A DNA stretch of 64,000 nucleotides. Origin: Acinetobacter junii CIP 64.5. GTDB taxonomy: Bacteria > Pseudomonadota > Gammaproteobacteria > Pseudomonadales > Moraxellaceae. Positions 28,435 through 38,795 of the stretch are shown here, piece after piece (position 1 is the first letter of the stretch; every line of letters begins with the position of its first letter). The notes below the pieces were generated by a model. That model was given only the letters and a program-made list of their open reading frames with translations, was not told the origin of the DNA and searched no databases. The DNA lies in assembly GCF_000368765.1 (NCBI RefSeq), contig NZ_KB849655.1, forward strand, positions 1,282,193 to 1,346,192, in the 5' to 3' direction. A program made the translations under genes and the position numbers.

Positions 28435-30336
28435 ATGCGTTACCCTGCATGGAAATATTTACTGATTCTCGTCGTTCTCGTGATCAGTACGTTATATGCA
28501 CTTCCAAGTCTGTATCCTGATGAACCTGCTGTCCAAATTTCTGGTGCAAAAGCAGGTACACAAATTGATCAAACGGTTGTGCAAAAAGCTGAGCAGATTC
28601 TGAAAGCTGCCAACATCAGTAGCCATGATAATAGTTTCACCAACAATGCGGCATTATTACGTTTAGACACTTCAGAAGCTCAATTAAAAGCAAAAGAAGT
28701 GCTACGTCGTGATTTAGGTGAAGACTACGTGGTTGCACTTAACCTTGCGCCAACCACACCTGAATGGTTGCAAAAGATTGGTGCAAAACCGATGAAACTC
28801 GGTTTGGACTTACGCGGTGGTGTACACTTCTTGCTCGAAGTCGACATGGATAAAGCGATTAGCCAACGTATGGAAACATCGGCAACTGATCTGCGTCGTC
28901 AATTTCGTGACAACAAAATCAAATTTAATAATTTAGCACTGAATAACAATACCATTACTGTTCAGTTTGCCAATACAACTGACCGTGATGCAGCAGCAGA
29001 TTTCTTACGTCGAAATGGCAATGAGTTCACACAGCAAGCACTAGCAAGTACAGATGGTGCTTTACTAAAACTCAACTATACAGATGTTCGTCGTCAAGAA
29101 ATTCAATCTTACGCGGTGAATCAAAACTTAACGACCCTACGTAATCGTATTAACGAGTTAGGTGTTGCTGAAGCATTGGTACAAACTCAGGGTAGCAACC
29201 GTATCGTGGTTGAGTTACCTGGCGTTCAAGATACTGCTGAAGCAAAACGTGTCTTAGGTCGTACAGCAAACTTAGAATTCCGTTTGGTTGCTGATAGTAA
29301 TGATCAATATATTGACCCATATACAGGAAAATATAATGGTCAGCCGCTTCCTCCAGGCACGGAATTATTTGCCTATGAATCACTGGATAGTGGCCGACAG
29401 CTTCTGTTAAATCGTAACCGTATTTTGACAGGTGAACGCGTTCAAAATGCAAGTTCTGGTTTTAGCCAAGACTCTGGTGGTGCAGAAGTTAATATTACGT
29501 TAGACACTGCTGGCGGTAAGCTCATGGCAGATGCAACACGTAATGCTGTTGGCAAACGTATGGCTGTATTGTTTATTGAAAATAAACAAAAAATTAGCTA
29601 TGTCACTGATCCAGCTACAGGTACTCAAACAGAAGTCCGCACACCGTATACTGAATCTGTTGTGATCAATGCCGCAACTATTCAGGCCGTTTTGGGTTCA
29701 CAGTTCCGTATCACGGGGCTTGACTCTCCACAGGAGGCGGCTGAACTGGCGTTGATGCTTCGTGCAGGTGCCTTGGCTGCGCCAATGTACTTCGTGGAAG
29801 AACGTGTGGTTGGTCCTAGCCTCGGTCAAGAAAATATTGATGCAGGTGTGTTATCTACTCAGATTGGTTTCATTCTTGTTGCAATCTGGATGGTGGTATT
29901 CTTCCGCTTGTTTGGTGTAATTGCGAATTTCGCTCTGGTATTTAACCTTGCGATGATTCTTACTGTTATGTCTTGGTTAGGTGCTTCCCTTACCCTTCCT
30001 GGTATTGCAGGTATCGTGATTGGTATCGGTATGGCTGTCGATGCAAACGTTCTGATCTGTGAACGAATACGAGAAGAAATGCTGTGGGGTGCCTCTCCAA
30101 AACAAGCCATTGTTGCGGGTTATGATCGAGCCTATAACACTATTTTTGACTCGAACTTAACGACGTTTATTGTTGCATTTATCTTATTCGCTATCGGTAC
30201 AGGTCCGATCAAAGGCTTCGCTGTGACGCTTATGATTGGTATCGTATGTTCAATGTTTACTGCAATTACAGTAACACGTGCGATTGTACAACTCATTTAT
30301 GGCAAACGCCGTAATTTGACTAAGTTGAGCATTTAA
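28435..30336 (+). CDS. secD: Protein translocase subunit SecD
   Basis: A 633-residue RND-superfamily membrane protein that, with SecF, uses proton flow to pull exported proteins into the periplasm. It has a first helix at about residues 8-24 (YLLILVVLVISTLYALPSLY), the large periplasmic P1 domain beginning GLDLRGGVHFLLEVD, and a five-helix C-terminal block starting IGFILVAIWMVVFFRLFGVI with IGIGMAVDANVLICERIREE, the characteristic fourth-helix motif. Length is normal. It ends 10 bases before secF. Confidence 0.98.
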   Translation: MRYPAWKYLLILVVLVISTLYALPSLYPDEPAVQISGAKAGTQIDQTVVQKAEQILKAANISSHDNSFTNNAALLRLDTSEAQLKAKEVLRRDLGEDYVVALNLAPTTPEWLQKIGAKPMKLGLDLRGGVHFLLEVDMDKAISQRMETSATDLRRQFRDNKIKFNNLALNNNTITVQFANTTDRDAAADFLRRNGNEFTQQALASTDGALLKLNYTDVRRQEIQSYAVNQNLTTLRNRINELGVAEALVQTQGSNRIVVELPGVQDTAEAKRVLGRTANLEFRLVADSNDQYIDPYTGKYNGQPLPPGTELFAYESLDSGRQLLLNRNRILTGERVQNASSGFSQDSGGAEVNITLDTAGGKLMADATRNAVGKRMAVLFIENKQKISYVTDPATGTQTEVRTPYTESVVINAATIQAVLGSQFRITGLDSPQEAAELALMLRAGALAAPMYFVEERVVGPSLGQENIDAGVLSTQIGFILVAIWMVVFFRLFGVIANFALVFNLAMILTVMSWLGASLTLPGIAGIVIGIGMAVDANVLICERIREEMLWGASPKQAIVAGYDRAYNTIFDSNLTTFIVAFILFAIGTGPIKGFAVTLMIGIVCSMFTAITVTRAIVQLIYGKRRNLTKLSI

Positions 30337-30346
30337 GGAGATTCAT

Positions 30347-31315
30347 ATGACTGATCTGACTCAACAAGACTCAAAACAATACGGTCGTCCTGATGATGCA
30401 AAAATCATCCCATTTATGAAGATAGCAAAACCTGCTGCAATCTTCTCAATCTTGCTGACCATCGTAAGTATCTTTTTTATTGCGACGAAAGGTCTAAACC
30501 TCGGTTTAGACTTTACAGGCGGTGTATCAGCTGAGTTGAATTATGCTCAGGCAGTTCAACCTGCTCAAGTTTCACAAGCATTAGATCGTGCTGGATTTAA
30601 AGATGCTGTTGTACAAACTTTAGGAAGTAATACTGACCTAATTGTACGTATGCCAGTACAAGAAGATTTAAACGTAGCAGACCTAAGTGAAACGATTACT
30701 AAAGCAGTGCAGTTACCAAACAATGCTGCTGAAGTACATAAAGTTGATGCTGTAGGCGGTCAAGTCGGTAATGAGCTATACATTCGCTCTGCGGGTGCAT
30801 TAGCGCTTGCGATGATTCTGATGTTGATCTACGTGACGATTCGCTTTGAGTTCAAACTTGCGATGGGTGCTGTATTATCGTTATTCCACGATATCATCAT
30901 CATTATCGGTACATTTGCATTATTCCAATGGCAATTTGATCTAAGTGTACTTGCAGCGATTCTTGCGGTAATGGGTTTCTCACTTAACGATAACATCGTT
31001 GTCTCAGACCGTATTCGTGAAAATTTCCGTAAGATTCGCGGTGCGACACCACGTGAAATTGTAGATATTGCATTAACAGAAACTTTACGTCGTACCATTC
31101 ATACCTCAATGACATTGTTACTTGTAGTTCTAGCAATGATGTTTGTTGGTGGTGATGGTCTGCATTTATTCTCTGTAGCCATGTTTGTCGGTGTATTCGT
31201 TGGTACCTATTCATCGATTTATATCGGAACAGCATTTGCATTATGGCGTGGTCTTAACCGTCAAGATTTTATTGTTCAAGTTAAACCTGAATTTGAAGAA
31301 GATCATATTCCTTAA
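30347..31315 (+). CDS. secF: Protein translocase subunit SecF
   Basis: A 322-residue partner of SecD. The first helix (AAIFSILLTIVSIFFIATKG) leads to GLNLGLDFTGGVSAEL. The remaining five helices begin at SAGALALAMILMLIYVTIRF and include FSLNDNIVVSDRIRENFRK. RBS AAGGAGAT lies just before the ATG. A strong terminator follows the gene. Confidence 0.98.
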   Translation: MTDLTQQDSKQYGRPDDAKIIPFMKIAKPAAIFSILLTIVSIFFIATKGLNLGLDFTGGVSAELNYAQAVQPAQVSQALDRAGFKDAVVQTLGSNTDLIVRMPVQEDLNVADLSETITKAVQLPNNAAEVHKVDAVGGQVGNELYIRSAGALALAMILMLIYVTIRFEFKLAMGAVLSLFHDIIIIIGTFALFQWQFDLSVLAAILAVMGFSLNDNIVVSDRIRENFRKIRGATPREIVDIALTETLRRTIHTSMTLLLVVLAMMFVGGDGLHLFSVAMFVGVFVGTYSSIYIGTAFALWRGLNRQDFIVQVKPEFEEDHIP

Positions 31316-31336
31316 GGTTTTCCACAAATACAGATT

Positions 31337-31369
31337 AAAAATGCCAGTGTTATCACTGGCATTTTTTGT
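31337..31369 (+). terminator. secF terminator
   Basis: AATGCCAGTG (31340-31349) pairs with CACTGGCATT (31354-31363) on a four-base loop, followed by a T run. It ends the yajC-secDF unit; the convergent phosphopantetheinyl transferase gene ends just beyond. Confidence 0.9.
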
Positions 31370-31393
31370 GGGTGATCATTTTTAAATTAGTAT

Positions 31394-32050
31394 TTAGTCA
31401 TGTTGAATTACCTGAATATCAGGAAACTGGAAACCTCTACAAGAGAGTTCAGCTCGCCAAGCTATAGTCAATATAATTTTTTGATTCAACGAAAAGTTCT
31501 GATAACCAAATGTTCCAATTAAAGGATGTGAACACATCCCTCCCTGCTGTTCTGGATGTACATTTGTATTCAGAGTATTCAGATCCAAACGGATACCCAG
31601 ACCTGAAGCTTTTAAAACAGCTTCTTTGGTCGTCCAAACTTTAAACCAGTACTCCCTATCTTCATCCAACTGTTGCCAAATTTCATATTCTTTGGGATGA
31701 AAAGCATGTTTAGCAAAAGCATCAAAACGCACTTTGCGTTCCAATTCCTCGAGATCAACACCAATATCCCCAATTTGATCACTTAGTCCTAACACATAAC
31801 TTTCTTTGCTATGTGAATGGTTAAAGTTGAGCATATGAGAAGTTAAATAAGGTTTACCATGCTCGTGTTTGGCAAAATCTAAATCAGCAACATCACATTC
31901 GAGATGTTGTGATAGTAATTGATTACGAAACTGCTTGATCTGTTGTTTTTTATAGTCATTAAATGAGCGAAAATCAGAAAAATCGCTTTGCTGTAAATCT
32001 AAAATGTTATCTAGCGTTTGAATATGTAATTCAATCTTACGCTGACTCAT
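31394..32050 (-). CDS. 4'-phosphopantetheinyl transferase, Sfp type
   Basis: A 218-residue enzyme that attaches the phosphopantetheine arm of CoA to carrier-protein serines. The diagnostic motifs are GDIGVDLEELERKV (metal-binding Asp/Glu) near residue 94 and WFKVWTTKEAVLKASGLGIR near residue 134, with KPYLTSHMLNFNHSHSKESY as the substrate loop. No carrier-protein, polyketide or peptide synthetase gene is near, so it probably serves a siderophore or similar cluster elsewhere. It lies downstream of der on the same strand, behind the der terminator. Confidence 0.92.
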   Translation of the reverse strand: MSQRKIELHIQTLDNILDLQQSDFSDFRSFNDYKKQQIKQFRNQLLSQHLECDVADLDFAKHEHGKPYLTSHMLNFNHSHSKESYVLGLSDQIGDIGVDLEELERKVRFDAFAKHAFHPKEYEIWQQLDEDREYWFKVWTTKEAVLKASGLGIRLDLNTLNTNVHPEQQGGMCSHPLIGTFGYQNFSLNQKIILTIAWRAELSCRGFQFPDIQVIQHD

Positions 32051-32073
32051 CGATCATGTCCTTATTGATAAAA

Positions 32074-32099
32074 AAAACCCAAATTAAAATTTGGGTTTT
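32074..32099 (-). terminator. der terminator
   Basis: AAAACCCAAAT (32074-32084) pairs with ATTTGGGTTTT (32089-32099) over four bases, with U-rich exit on the minus strand. It stands between der and the phosphopantetheinyl transferase gene. Confidence 0.85.
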
Positions 32100-32115
32100 G
32101 ATGACACTCAAAAAA

Positions 32116-33525
32116 TTATCGCTTAAATTTCTTTTCAGCCTTTTTGAATTTCTGAATATAACGACGCTTACGTGCTGCAACGCGCTCATCCACTTGAGAC
32201 TTACGCCCTTCGAATGGATTTTCAGAAGTTTTAAAATCGATTTTTACAGGGGTGCCTTCCAGTTTATAAACCTTACGAAACACGTTTTCTAAATAGCGAC
32301 GGTAATCCGCAGGTGTCTTATCCACTTTATTCCCGTGAATCACAATCGTTGGTGGATTTTGTCCACCCATATGCGCATAACGCATTTTGATACGACGACC
32401 ACCAATTGAAGGCGGCTGATGTGCTTCAGTCGCATCATTTAGAATTTGCGTTAATTTTGCTGGTGATACTTTCAGATTTGAAGATTCATAGGCACGATGA
32501 ATAGATGGGTATAATTCGCCCACACCTGTACCATGTAGAGCCGAGATCAAATGAATCTTTGCCCAAGGAATAAAATCGAAACGACGTTCAACATCGAGTT
32601 TACATTGCTTACGGTCGTACTCGGTCATGTTGTCCCATTTATTGATGGCAATCACCATCGCACGACCCGCTTCAAGCGCATAACCAATCAAATGTAAATC
32701 TTGTTCAACGATCCCTTCACGAGCATCAACTACAACGACAACTACATGTGCATCTTTCATCGCTTGCAAAGTCTTTACGATTGAGAATTTCTCAATCATT
32801 TCATCAACCTTACCTTTACGACGCACCCCTGCAGTATCAATCAACGTATATTGACGACCATCTCGTTCAAATGGGATATAAATCGAGTCACGTGTCGTAC
32901 CTGGTTGGTCAAATGCAACTACACGTTCTTCACCAAGTAAGCGGTTGACCAATGTTGATTTACCAACGTTAGGACGACCAATAATGGCTAAACGTAAACC
33001 TGTATTTTTATTATGCTCTTCTGGATTCTCATCTTCAGGTACTTCAGCTAATACCTCTTCAAGCATTTGCTGAACACCACGACCATGACTCGCAGCAACT
33101 TGCATCGGCTCACCCATACCGAGCTTATAAAACTCAACAAGGGCTGCTTCAGCATGTACACCATCAACTTTGTTAGCAACTAAGTAAACTTTTTTACCCA
33201 ATGTACGTAGTTCACGGGCAATTTGCTCATCTGATGCTAAAAGTCCAGCACGTGCATCAACTACAAAGATAATAATATCAGCTTCATGGATCGCAGTTTT
33301 TGACTGCTCCGCCATGTAAGAGTCAATACCACCCTCATTTTCACCGATACCACCTGTATCAACCACAATAAAGGATTTGTTTTGATAAACCGCGTCACCA
33401 TATTTGCGGTCACGAGTTAAACCAGCGAAGTCAGCAACCAAAGCATCACGGCTTTTTGTGATTTGGTTAAATAGCGTTGATTTTCCGACGTTTGGACGAC
33501 CAATGAGCGCAATAACGGGTTTCAT
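32116..33525 (-). CDS. der: Ribosome biogenesis GTPase Der (EngA)
   Basis: A 469-residue protein with two tandem G domains. The first has [22 protein letters not shown] and NKVD, the second [22 protein letters not shown] and NKWD. A C-terminal KH-like domain (about 355-469) ends in a Lys/Arg-rich tail. Der acts in 50S subunit maturation. It lies next to bamB, as in many gammaproteobacteria, but is split from it by a terminator and so has its own promoter region (33526-33612). Confidence 0.98.
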   Translation of the reverse strand: MKPVIALIGRPNVGKSTLFNQITKSRDALVADFAGLTRDRKYGDAVYQNKSFIVVDTGGIGENEGGIDSYMAEQSKTAIHEADIIIFVVDARAGLLASDEQIARELRTLGKKVYLVANKVDGVHAEAALVEFYKLGMGEPMQVAASHGRGVQQMLEEVLAEVPEDENPEEHNKNTGLRLAIIGRPNVGKSTLVNRLLGEERVVAFDQPGTTRDSIYIPFERDGRQYTLIDTAGVRRKGKVDEMIEKFSIVKTLQAMKDAHVVVVVVDAREGIVEQDLHLIGYALEAGRAMVIAINKWDNMTEYDRKQCKLDVERRFDFIPWAKIHLISALHGTGVGELYPSIHRAYESSNLKVSPAKLTQILNDATEAHQPPSIGGRRIKMRYAHMGGQNPPTIVIHGNKVDKTPADYRRYLENVFRKVYKLEGTPVKIDFKTSENPFEGRKSQVDERVAARKRRYIQKFKKAEKKFKR

Positions 33526-33611
33526 AAATTAACCTTAATTCAGACGAGCCATCGTTGATGACAGCATTCTAGAAACAGTATGGAAGATTTTGGTGATTTA
33601 AAAAATCACAA

Positions 33612-33646
33612 TAAAAATTCGGGGTTTTGTATACACAAATACCCCG
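33612..33646 (-). terminator. bamB operon terminator
   Basis: CGGGGT (33620-33625) pairs with ACCCCG (33641-33646), with further pairing of TTTGT with ACAAA, and a U-rich exit on the minus strand (33612-33618). It closes the rlmN-to-bamB operon. Confidence 0.8.
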
Positions 33647-33702
33647 ATCATTCTTTTATTAGCAACTGCTAATTAAACATTTTAACACAAGCGTAGGAAA
33701 AA

Positions 33703-34845
33703 TTAACGATTCTGCCAAATGCTTAATGCACCTTTTCGTGTTGCCACATAAAGTTGGTCATTGATGACACGTAAGGACTGCACTTCACCGCTGGTTTTTG
33801 CACGCCCAACTAGTTTACCCGACGCTGGATCAATCAAATGCAAAACACCATCTAGATCACCAACCACAAGGTTTTGACCAAGTACAACTGGGTTACTCAG
33901 TTGGCGATTCAGTAATTCTTCATTTTGCCAAACCAACTCACCTGTCGCTAAATTGTAAGCATTTAATTTGCCATCAACAGTTGAGATGAAAACTTTATCT
34001 TCTGCGACTTCAGGACGATTAGTACTACTTGCATCCTCGCTCCACACCACACGTTGTGTCGCTAAGTCAGTGACAGTGACTTGACCTTGGAAGCTTGTTG
34101 TAACCAAATATTGACCAGCAACAACAGGATCACCAACAATGTCGATTAAACGCTGGATGTCTGAGCGCCCTTCACTAATTGCAACACGGCGTTGGAAACG
34201 TGGGACTCCACTAATTACATCCAAGCCATAAACATAAGCATTTGCAGAAGCGACTAAAACTGTTCGCTCATCTAATGCCACTGGTGCTGGTTGACCACGT
34301 AAACTGAATTGAACATTTGGTAATTTATAGGCCCAAACTTGCTGCCCTGTAACTGCATCATGAGCAAAAACAGTACCGTCATTTGCAATCGTAATCACAC
34401 GCCCTGATTGGATTAATGATGGAGATAAAATGGCACCAGACAATTGTGCTGTCCATTTTTGTTCGCCAGTCATTTGATCAAGAGCAAATAATTGACCTTT
34501 TCGGTTGCCGATAATCACAATGCCTTCAGCAGCTTCCACGCCAGCAGTTAGCTCTTGTTTGGTAATTTTACTTTTCCAAAGTCGATCTTTACCTTTATAA
34601 GCAGAAACCTGACCGTCTGGATCAATCGCAAAAATCACACCGTTATCTGTGTCCAATTGCAAACGTAATGCTTCAGCAGCATTCGTTGAAGAAACACTTT
34701 GCGAAAATACAAGGTTAAGACTTTGTTGTTGCTGTATTTTTGGCAAAGGATTCGGTTTTGCTTCTTTAACTTTGTTGCTCGAACATCCAACCAATAAGGC
34801 TGAAGCAACTGCAATTGCCAAAGGGAGTTTTAGTATATTCTGCAT
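33703..34845 (-). CDS. bamB: Outer-membrane assembly lipoprotein BamB
   Basis: A 380-residue lipoprotein. The signal peptide MQNILKLPLAIAVASALLVG is followed by Cys (lipobox LLVGC), so it is anchored to the outer membrane facing the periplasm. The rest is an eight-bladed PQQ-type beta propeller with repeated blocks such as LFALDQMTGEQKW, VFAHDAVTGQQVWAYKL, LNAYNLATGELVWQ and LHLIDPASGKLVG. It scaffolds BamA during barrel protein insertion. Its first base overlaps the last base of the upstream yfgM gene. Confidence 0.97.
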   Translation of the reverse strand: MQNILKLPLAIAVASALLVGCSSNKVKEAKPNPLPKIQQQQSLNLVFSQSVSSTNAAEALRLQLDTDNGVIFAIDPDGQVSAYKGKDRLWKSKITKQELTAGVEAAEGIVIIGNRKGQLFALDQMTGEQKWTAQLSGAILSPSLIQSGRVITIANDGTVFAHDAVTGQQVWAYKLPNVQFSLRGQPAPVALDERTVLVASANAYVYGLDVISGVPRFQRRVAISEGRSDIQRLIDIVGDPVVAGQYLVTTSFQGQVTVTDLATQRVVWSEDASSTNRPEVAEDKVFISTVDGKLNAYNLATGELVWQNEELLNRQLSNPVVLGQNLVVGDLDGVLHLIDPASGKLVGRAKTSGEVQSLRVINDQLYVATRKGALSIWQNR

Positions 34846-35543
34846 TAAGACTCATCCACTTTAGTATCTAAGATTGGGCGTTCAAAATCAGGATCATCTA
34901 CTAAAACGCCAACACTTTCGAGTTTAATTTGTAAAAGCTGACGTTCTTGCTTACGTTCAAGTACATTATTCCATGCACTTTGATACGCCTTACGTGCAGA
35001 TTCAACATCTTTTTTAGCAACATAAATATCGCCACGCAACTCATCTACTGTTGCTTTAAAAGCAGGTTCAGAAACATTAGATAAGGTTTTTAGAGCCTCA
35101 TCATATTTTTTCTGAGCCAATTGAGAATCAGCTAAACGTATTTTCACAATTTGCATTAAACCCGCATCTTTAACTTTTGAGTTTTCGACTTTCTTTAATG
35201 CTTTTTCAGCTGCAGCATAATCTTGTTTTTCGTATGCTAGCTTAGCCAAAATGAATTGCGTCTGAATTGCTTGCACTGAATCAGCATCATCTTTCACAAT
35301 CTTATCAGCAGCTTCTGATACCGTTGCAAAAGCATTGGGTTGACCCGCAAACGCTTTAGCTTCGTCCATGAGCTTTTGGACTTTAGCTGTTTGATTCTGT
35401 GATTCAGCCAAATTCTTCTTTTGCCAATATTCCCAACCAAAAAAGGCAATCAAGGCAATGAGAATTCCGCTAATCATGGCAGAACCATATTTTTTGGCAA
35501 ACGACTTTAAACTGTCGAGTTGTTCTTCATCACTTAAGCTCAT
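34845..35543 (-). CDS. yfgM: YfgM-like tetratricopeptide membrane protein
   Basis: A 232-residue protein with a short cytoplasmic N-terminus (EEQLDSLKSFAKKYG), one transmembrane helix at about residues 17-37 (AMISGILIALIAFFGWEYW) and a periplasmic TPR-like domain (QKKYDEALKTLSNV, DVESARKAYQSAWN). E. coli YfgM works with PpiD at the Sec translocon as an ancillary chaperone. The place between hisS and bamB is the standard one for yfgM. Confidence 0.9.
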   Translation of the reverse strand: MSLSDEEQLDSLKSFAKKYGSAMISGILIALIAFFGWEYWQKKNLAESQNQTAKVQKLMDEAKAFAGQPNAFATVSEAADKIVKDDADSVQAIQTQFILAKLAYEKQDYAAAEKALKKVENSKVKDAGLMQIVKIRLADSQLAQKKYDEALKTLSNVSEPAFKATVDELRGDIYVAKKDVESARKAYQSAWNNVLERKQERQLLQIKLESVGVLVDDPDFERPILDTKVDES

Positions 35544-35574
35544 GTGATTGTCCTTTTCCTAAATATTGTGCAAT

Positions 35575-36867
35575 TTATTGTTTAAATTTTTCGAGCAAAA
35601 ATGCTGTCAATTCAGTAACCGCAACCTGAGATTGTTCCCCTGTCGCAAGCTCTTTAACCAGAAGTTGTTGTGATTCCCACTCACGCTCACCTAAAATCAC
35701 CGCATAGATCGCGCCAGATTGATCCGCTTTTTTCATTTGGCTCTTCATGCTGCCCTGAGAACCCGTTTTGAAACGAATCGAACTGTTGACTGCTTCTAAC
35801 TCATCACGGACTTGTTCAGCCAATACCAATGCTTTCGCTTGGTAAGCAGGCTCAGCCAACAAGAACACTTCGCAATCACGAACTGGTTTAGCTTGCTCAA
35901 CTTGCTCAAGTAAAAGTAGCAAACGCTCCATTCCCATCGCAAAGCCGACTGCAGGAACCGATTGATCTGCTTTACCTTTGAGTTGTCCAACTAAACCATC
36001 ATAACGACCACCAGCACATACTGTACCTTGTGAACCCAACATGGTTGTTGTCCATTCAAATACAGTTTTGTTGTAGTAGTCTAAACCACGTACTAACTTT
36101 TGATTAATAACAAACTGAATGCCAGCATCTGTTAAATATTGCTGTAATTGGTTGAAATGGTTTAATGAGTCTTCTTTCAAGAAATCATGTAGCTTCGGTG
36201 CATTTTCTAGAATTTTTTGTGTCGACTCAATTTTAGAATCTAGGATACGAAGCGGATTCGTAGTCAAACGACGCTGTGAATCCTCATCTAATGCATCTTT
36301 ATGCTCATTGAGAAAGGCAACCAATGCATTACGATATTCTGTACGCTCATCAGTTTCGCCTAAAGTGTTTAACTCAAGTTGAACTTTATCCACGACACCC
36401 ATACGATTCCACAAACGCGCCGTCATAAGGATGATTTCAGCATCAATATCTGGTGTCGCCACACCAAAAGTTTCGACACCAAATTGGTGGAACTGACGAT
36501 AGCGACCTTTTTGTGGTTTTTCATAGCGGAACATTGGACCGACATACCATACACGTGGAGTTGCCCCACGAAGTAAGTTATGTTCCAACATTGCACGCAC
36601 ACAACCTGCAGTACCTTCAGGACGTAAGGTTAATGATTCAGGTGGATTACCTTTATCAAAAAAGGTATACATTTCTTTTTCAACGATATCCGTTGCATCG
36701 CCAATCGCGCGCTTAAATAAACCAGTTTGCTCGACAATAGGTAAACGAATTTGCTGATAACCGTATGCATCCATCAAAGATGCAAGTTGTTGTTCCAGAC
36801 TTCTCCATGCCGCAGTTTGCGATGGAAGGGTGTCATTAAAACCTTTAATAGCGACAATTGAACTCAT
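35575..36867 (-). CDS. hisS: Histidine--tRNA ligase
   Basis: A 430-residue class IIa synthetase. Motif 1 is in [20 protein letters not shown], motif 2 is [20 protein letters not shown], the His-specific signatures are [14 protein letters not shown] and [13 protein letters not shown], and motif 3 is [17 protein letters not shown]-terminal anticodon-binding domain follows from about 330. Its start overlaps the ispG stop by four bases, indicating translational coupling within the operon. Confidence 0.98.
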   Translation of the reverse strand: MSSIVAIKGFNDTLPSQTAAWRSLEQQLASLMDAYGYQQIRLPIVEQTGLFKRAIGDATDIVEKEMYTFFDKGNPPESLTLRPEGTAGCVRAMLEHNLLRGATPRVWYVGPMFRYEKPQKGRYRQFHQFGVETFGVATPDIDAEIILMTARLWNRMGVVDKVQLELNTLGETDERTEYRNALVAFLNEHKDALDEDSQRRLTTNPLRILDSKIESTQKILENAPKLHDFLKEDSLNHFNQLQQYLTDAGIQFVINQKLVRGLDYYNKTVFEWTTTMLGSQGTVCAGGRYDGLVGQLKGKADQSVPAVGFAMGMERLLLLLEQVEQAKPVRDCEVFLLAEPAYQAKALVLAEQVRDELEAVNSSIRFKTGSQGSMKSQMKKADQSGAIYAVILGEREWESQQLLVKELATGEQSQVAVTELTAFLLEKFKQ

Positions 36868-37979
36868 GATGAACTACGAATAATTTCTTTAGATTTTGCT
36901 TCTTCAAGCTCTTGAACACGTTGACGAACCATCGACTCGATTTCATCAACCAACTGATTTGTATCAATCAAATGGCTTTTTTCACCATTGCGATAAACAA
37001 GTGAACGCGGCGACGCACCAACGACACCAATATCAGCTTCTTTAGCTTCCCCTGGTCCGTTGACTTTACAGCCAATCACAGACACATCCATTGGTGTGCG
37101 GATATCTTCCAAACGCTCTTCCAATGCTTGCATCACTTGAATAACATTAAATTCTTGACGTGAACAACTTGGACACGCAATGAAATTAATGCCATTCGAA
37201 CGTAAACCTAATGATTTTAAAATATCAAAACCAATTTTAATTTCATCTTCTGGTTCAGCAGCTAGCGAGATACGCATGGTATCGCCGATGCCTTCCATCA
37301 GTAACCCACCAAGTGCAATTGCTGATTTCACAGTTCCAGTACGATAGATGCCTGCCTCAGTCACACCGAGATGCAGAGGATTATCAATCTGTTGTGATAA
37401 TAAACGGTAAGCATCCATAGTTAAAAATACATTCGATGCTTTTACACTAACCTTAAATTCATGAAAGTCTAAACGATCTAAGATATCAATATGACGCATC
37501 GCTGACTCAAGTAATGCCTGACCCGTTGGTTCGCCATATTTGACTTGCAGATCTTTCTCTAAAGAACCTGCATTCACCCCGATACGAATTGAAATGCCAT
37601 GATGTTTTGCAGCGGCAACGACTTCACGCACTTTTTGATCTGAGCCAATATTACCTGGATTGATACGAAGACAATCTGCCCCATAATCCGCGACAGCCAA
37701 AGCAATACGATGGTCAAAATGAATATCAGCAACTAAAGGAACCGAAACGCGTTTTCTAATCGCACCGAAAGCTTCAGCAGCCTCCATAGATGGCACTGAA
37801 ACACGCATGATATCGGCACCAGCATCTACACAACGCTGAATTTGTGCAACTGTGGCATCGACATCACAAGTTTCTGTATTTGTCATACTTTGAACACTGA
37901 TCGGCGCATCACCACCGACATACACCGAACCAACACGAATTTTTCGTGTCGGGCGGCGCTTAATTGGGTTCACGATCAT
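36864..37979 (-). CDS. ispG: 4-hydroxy-3-methylbut-2-enyl diphosphate synthase (flavodoxin)
   Basis: A 371-residue [4Fe-4S] enzyme of the methylerythritol phosphate isoprenoid pathway. The TIM-barrel part opens [20 protein letters not shown], and the cluster ligands are in CPSCSRQEF and [12 protein letters not shown] (three Cys and the Glu). Length is standard. It lies between rodZ and hisS in the operon. Confidence 0.98.
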   Translation of the reverse strand: MIVNPIKRRPTRKIRVGSVYVGGDAPISVQSMTNTETCDVDATVAQIQRCVDAGADIMRVSVPSMEAAEAFGAIRKRVSVPLVADIHFDHRIALAVADYGADCLRINPGNIGSDQKVREVVAAAKHHGISIRIGVNAGSLEKDLQVKYGEPTGQALLESAMRHIDILDRLDFHEFKVSVKASNVFLTMDAYRLLSQQIDNPLHLGVTEAGIYRTGTVKSAIALGGLLMEGIGDTMRISLAAEPEDEIKIGFDILKSLGLRSNGINFIACPSCSRQEFNVIQVMQALEERLEDIRTPMDVSVIGCKVNGPGEAKEADIGVVGASPRSLVYRNGEKSHLIDTNQLVDEIESMVRQRVQELEEAKSKEIIRSSS

Positions 37980-38003
37980 CGTATAGCTCTACTCTAATTG
38001 GCA

Positions 38004-38795
38004 TTAACGAGACAAACGGAATTCTGCTTTTCCATTAACGGTGTATGGAGATAAGGAGATTTGCTCTTGGTTTAAACTCAATGACACAGCAGTTGCATCA
38101 TCCAAACGTATTTGGAATGGTGACTCACCACTGAGTGTCAATGTAGATGATTGACGACCTGTTGCCAATACTTTACCAGTCGCATCAACAATATGAACTG
38201 ATGTTGGACGGCTAAAACCAAGCACTAACTGATCACCTGATGTAGTTACGGTATTGCCCATTGGAAGAATTTCGACATCTGAATTCGTCACTTTTGGTAC
38301 ATCAACTTCATCTTTTTGACTTGAGGTCCAGTTCTGTACAGCCATTACAGCCAACCACCCCAAAACAACTACAGCAACTAAAATCAATAAACGTTTTAGC
38401 CATTTACGATTACGTACACTTTTAGAGCCTGAAAGTTTCCCCATAATTTTAATTGGAGAGTTATTCAAAGCATGATTTGCTTTTAAGCCGGTATCGTTTG
38501 CGTAGATTTCATCAAAGCGTTGAATGATCGCACTGGCATCTGCATTTAAGCATTTGGCATACGCACGATAGTAACCTTTGATGAAAGTTGCTTCTGGCAA
38601 TGATTTATAATCATCTTGCTCTAATGCCGTTAACGTTTTAACTGGCATATTCAAAACGTTTGCAATCTCTTCAAGTTCTTTCTTTTGTGCAATACGAATT
38701 TGACGCAAATACTCACCTGGTCGTTGAATATTTCCTAACGTAGACGAAAGTGAGGTTGAGCCAGTTGGCTGATGTGAATTTGGATTTATTTCCAT
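38004..38795 (-). CDS. rodZ: RodZ-like helix-turn-helix membrane protein
   Basis: A 263-residue protein. The N-terminal HTH_25 domain (about residues 25-95) reads GEYLRQIRIAQKKELEEIAN, then FIKGYYRAYAKCLNAD. One transmembrane helix lies at about 133-153 (LLILVAVVVLGWLAVMAV) and a periplasmic DUF4115 domain ends the protein. RodZ links the MreB cytoskeleton to wall synthesis and cell shape. The start overlaps the pilF end by ten bases. Confidence 0.92.
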   Translation of the reverse strand: MEINPNSHQPTGSTSLSSTLGNIQRPGEYLRQIRIAQKKELEEIANVLNMPVKTLTALEQDDYKSLPEATFIKGYYRAYAKCLNADASAIIQRFDEIYANDTGLKANHALNNSPIKIMGKLSGSKSVRNRKWLKRLLILVAVVVLGWLAVMAVQNWTSSQKDEVDVPKVTNSDVEILPMGNTVTTSGDQLVLGFSRPTSVHIVDATGKVLATGRQSSTLTLSGESPFQIRLDDATAVSLSLNQEQISLSPYTVNGKAEFRLSR

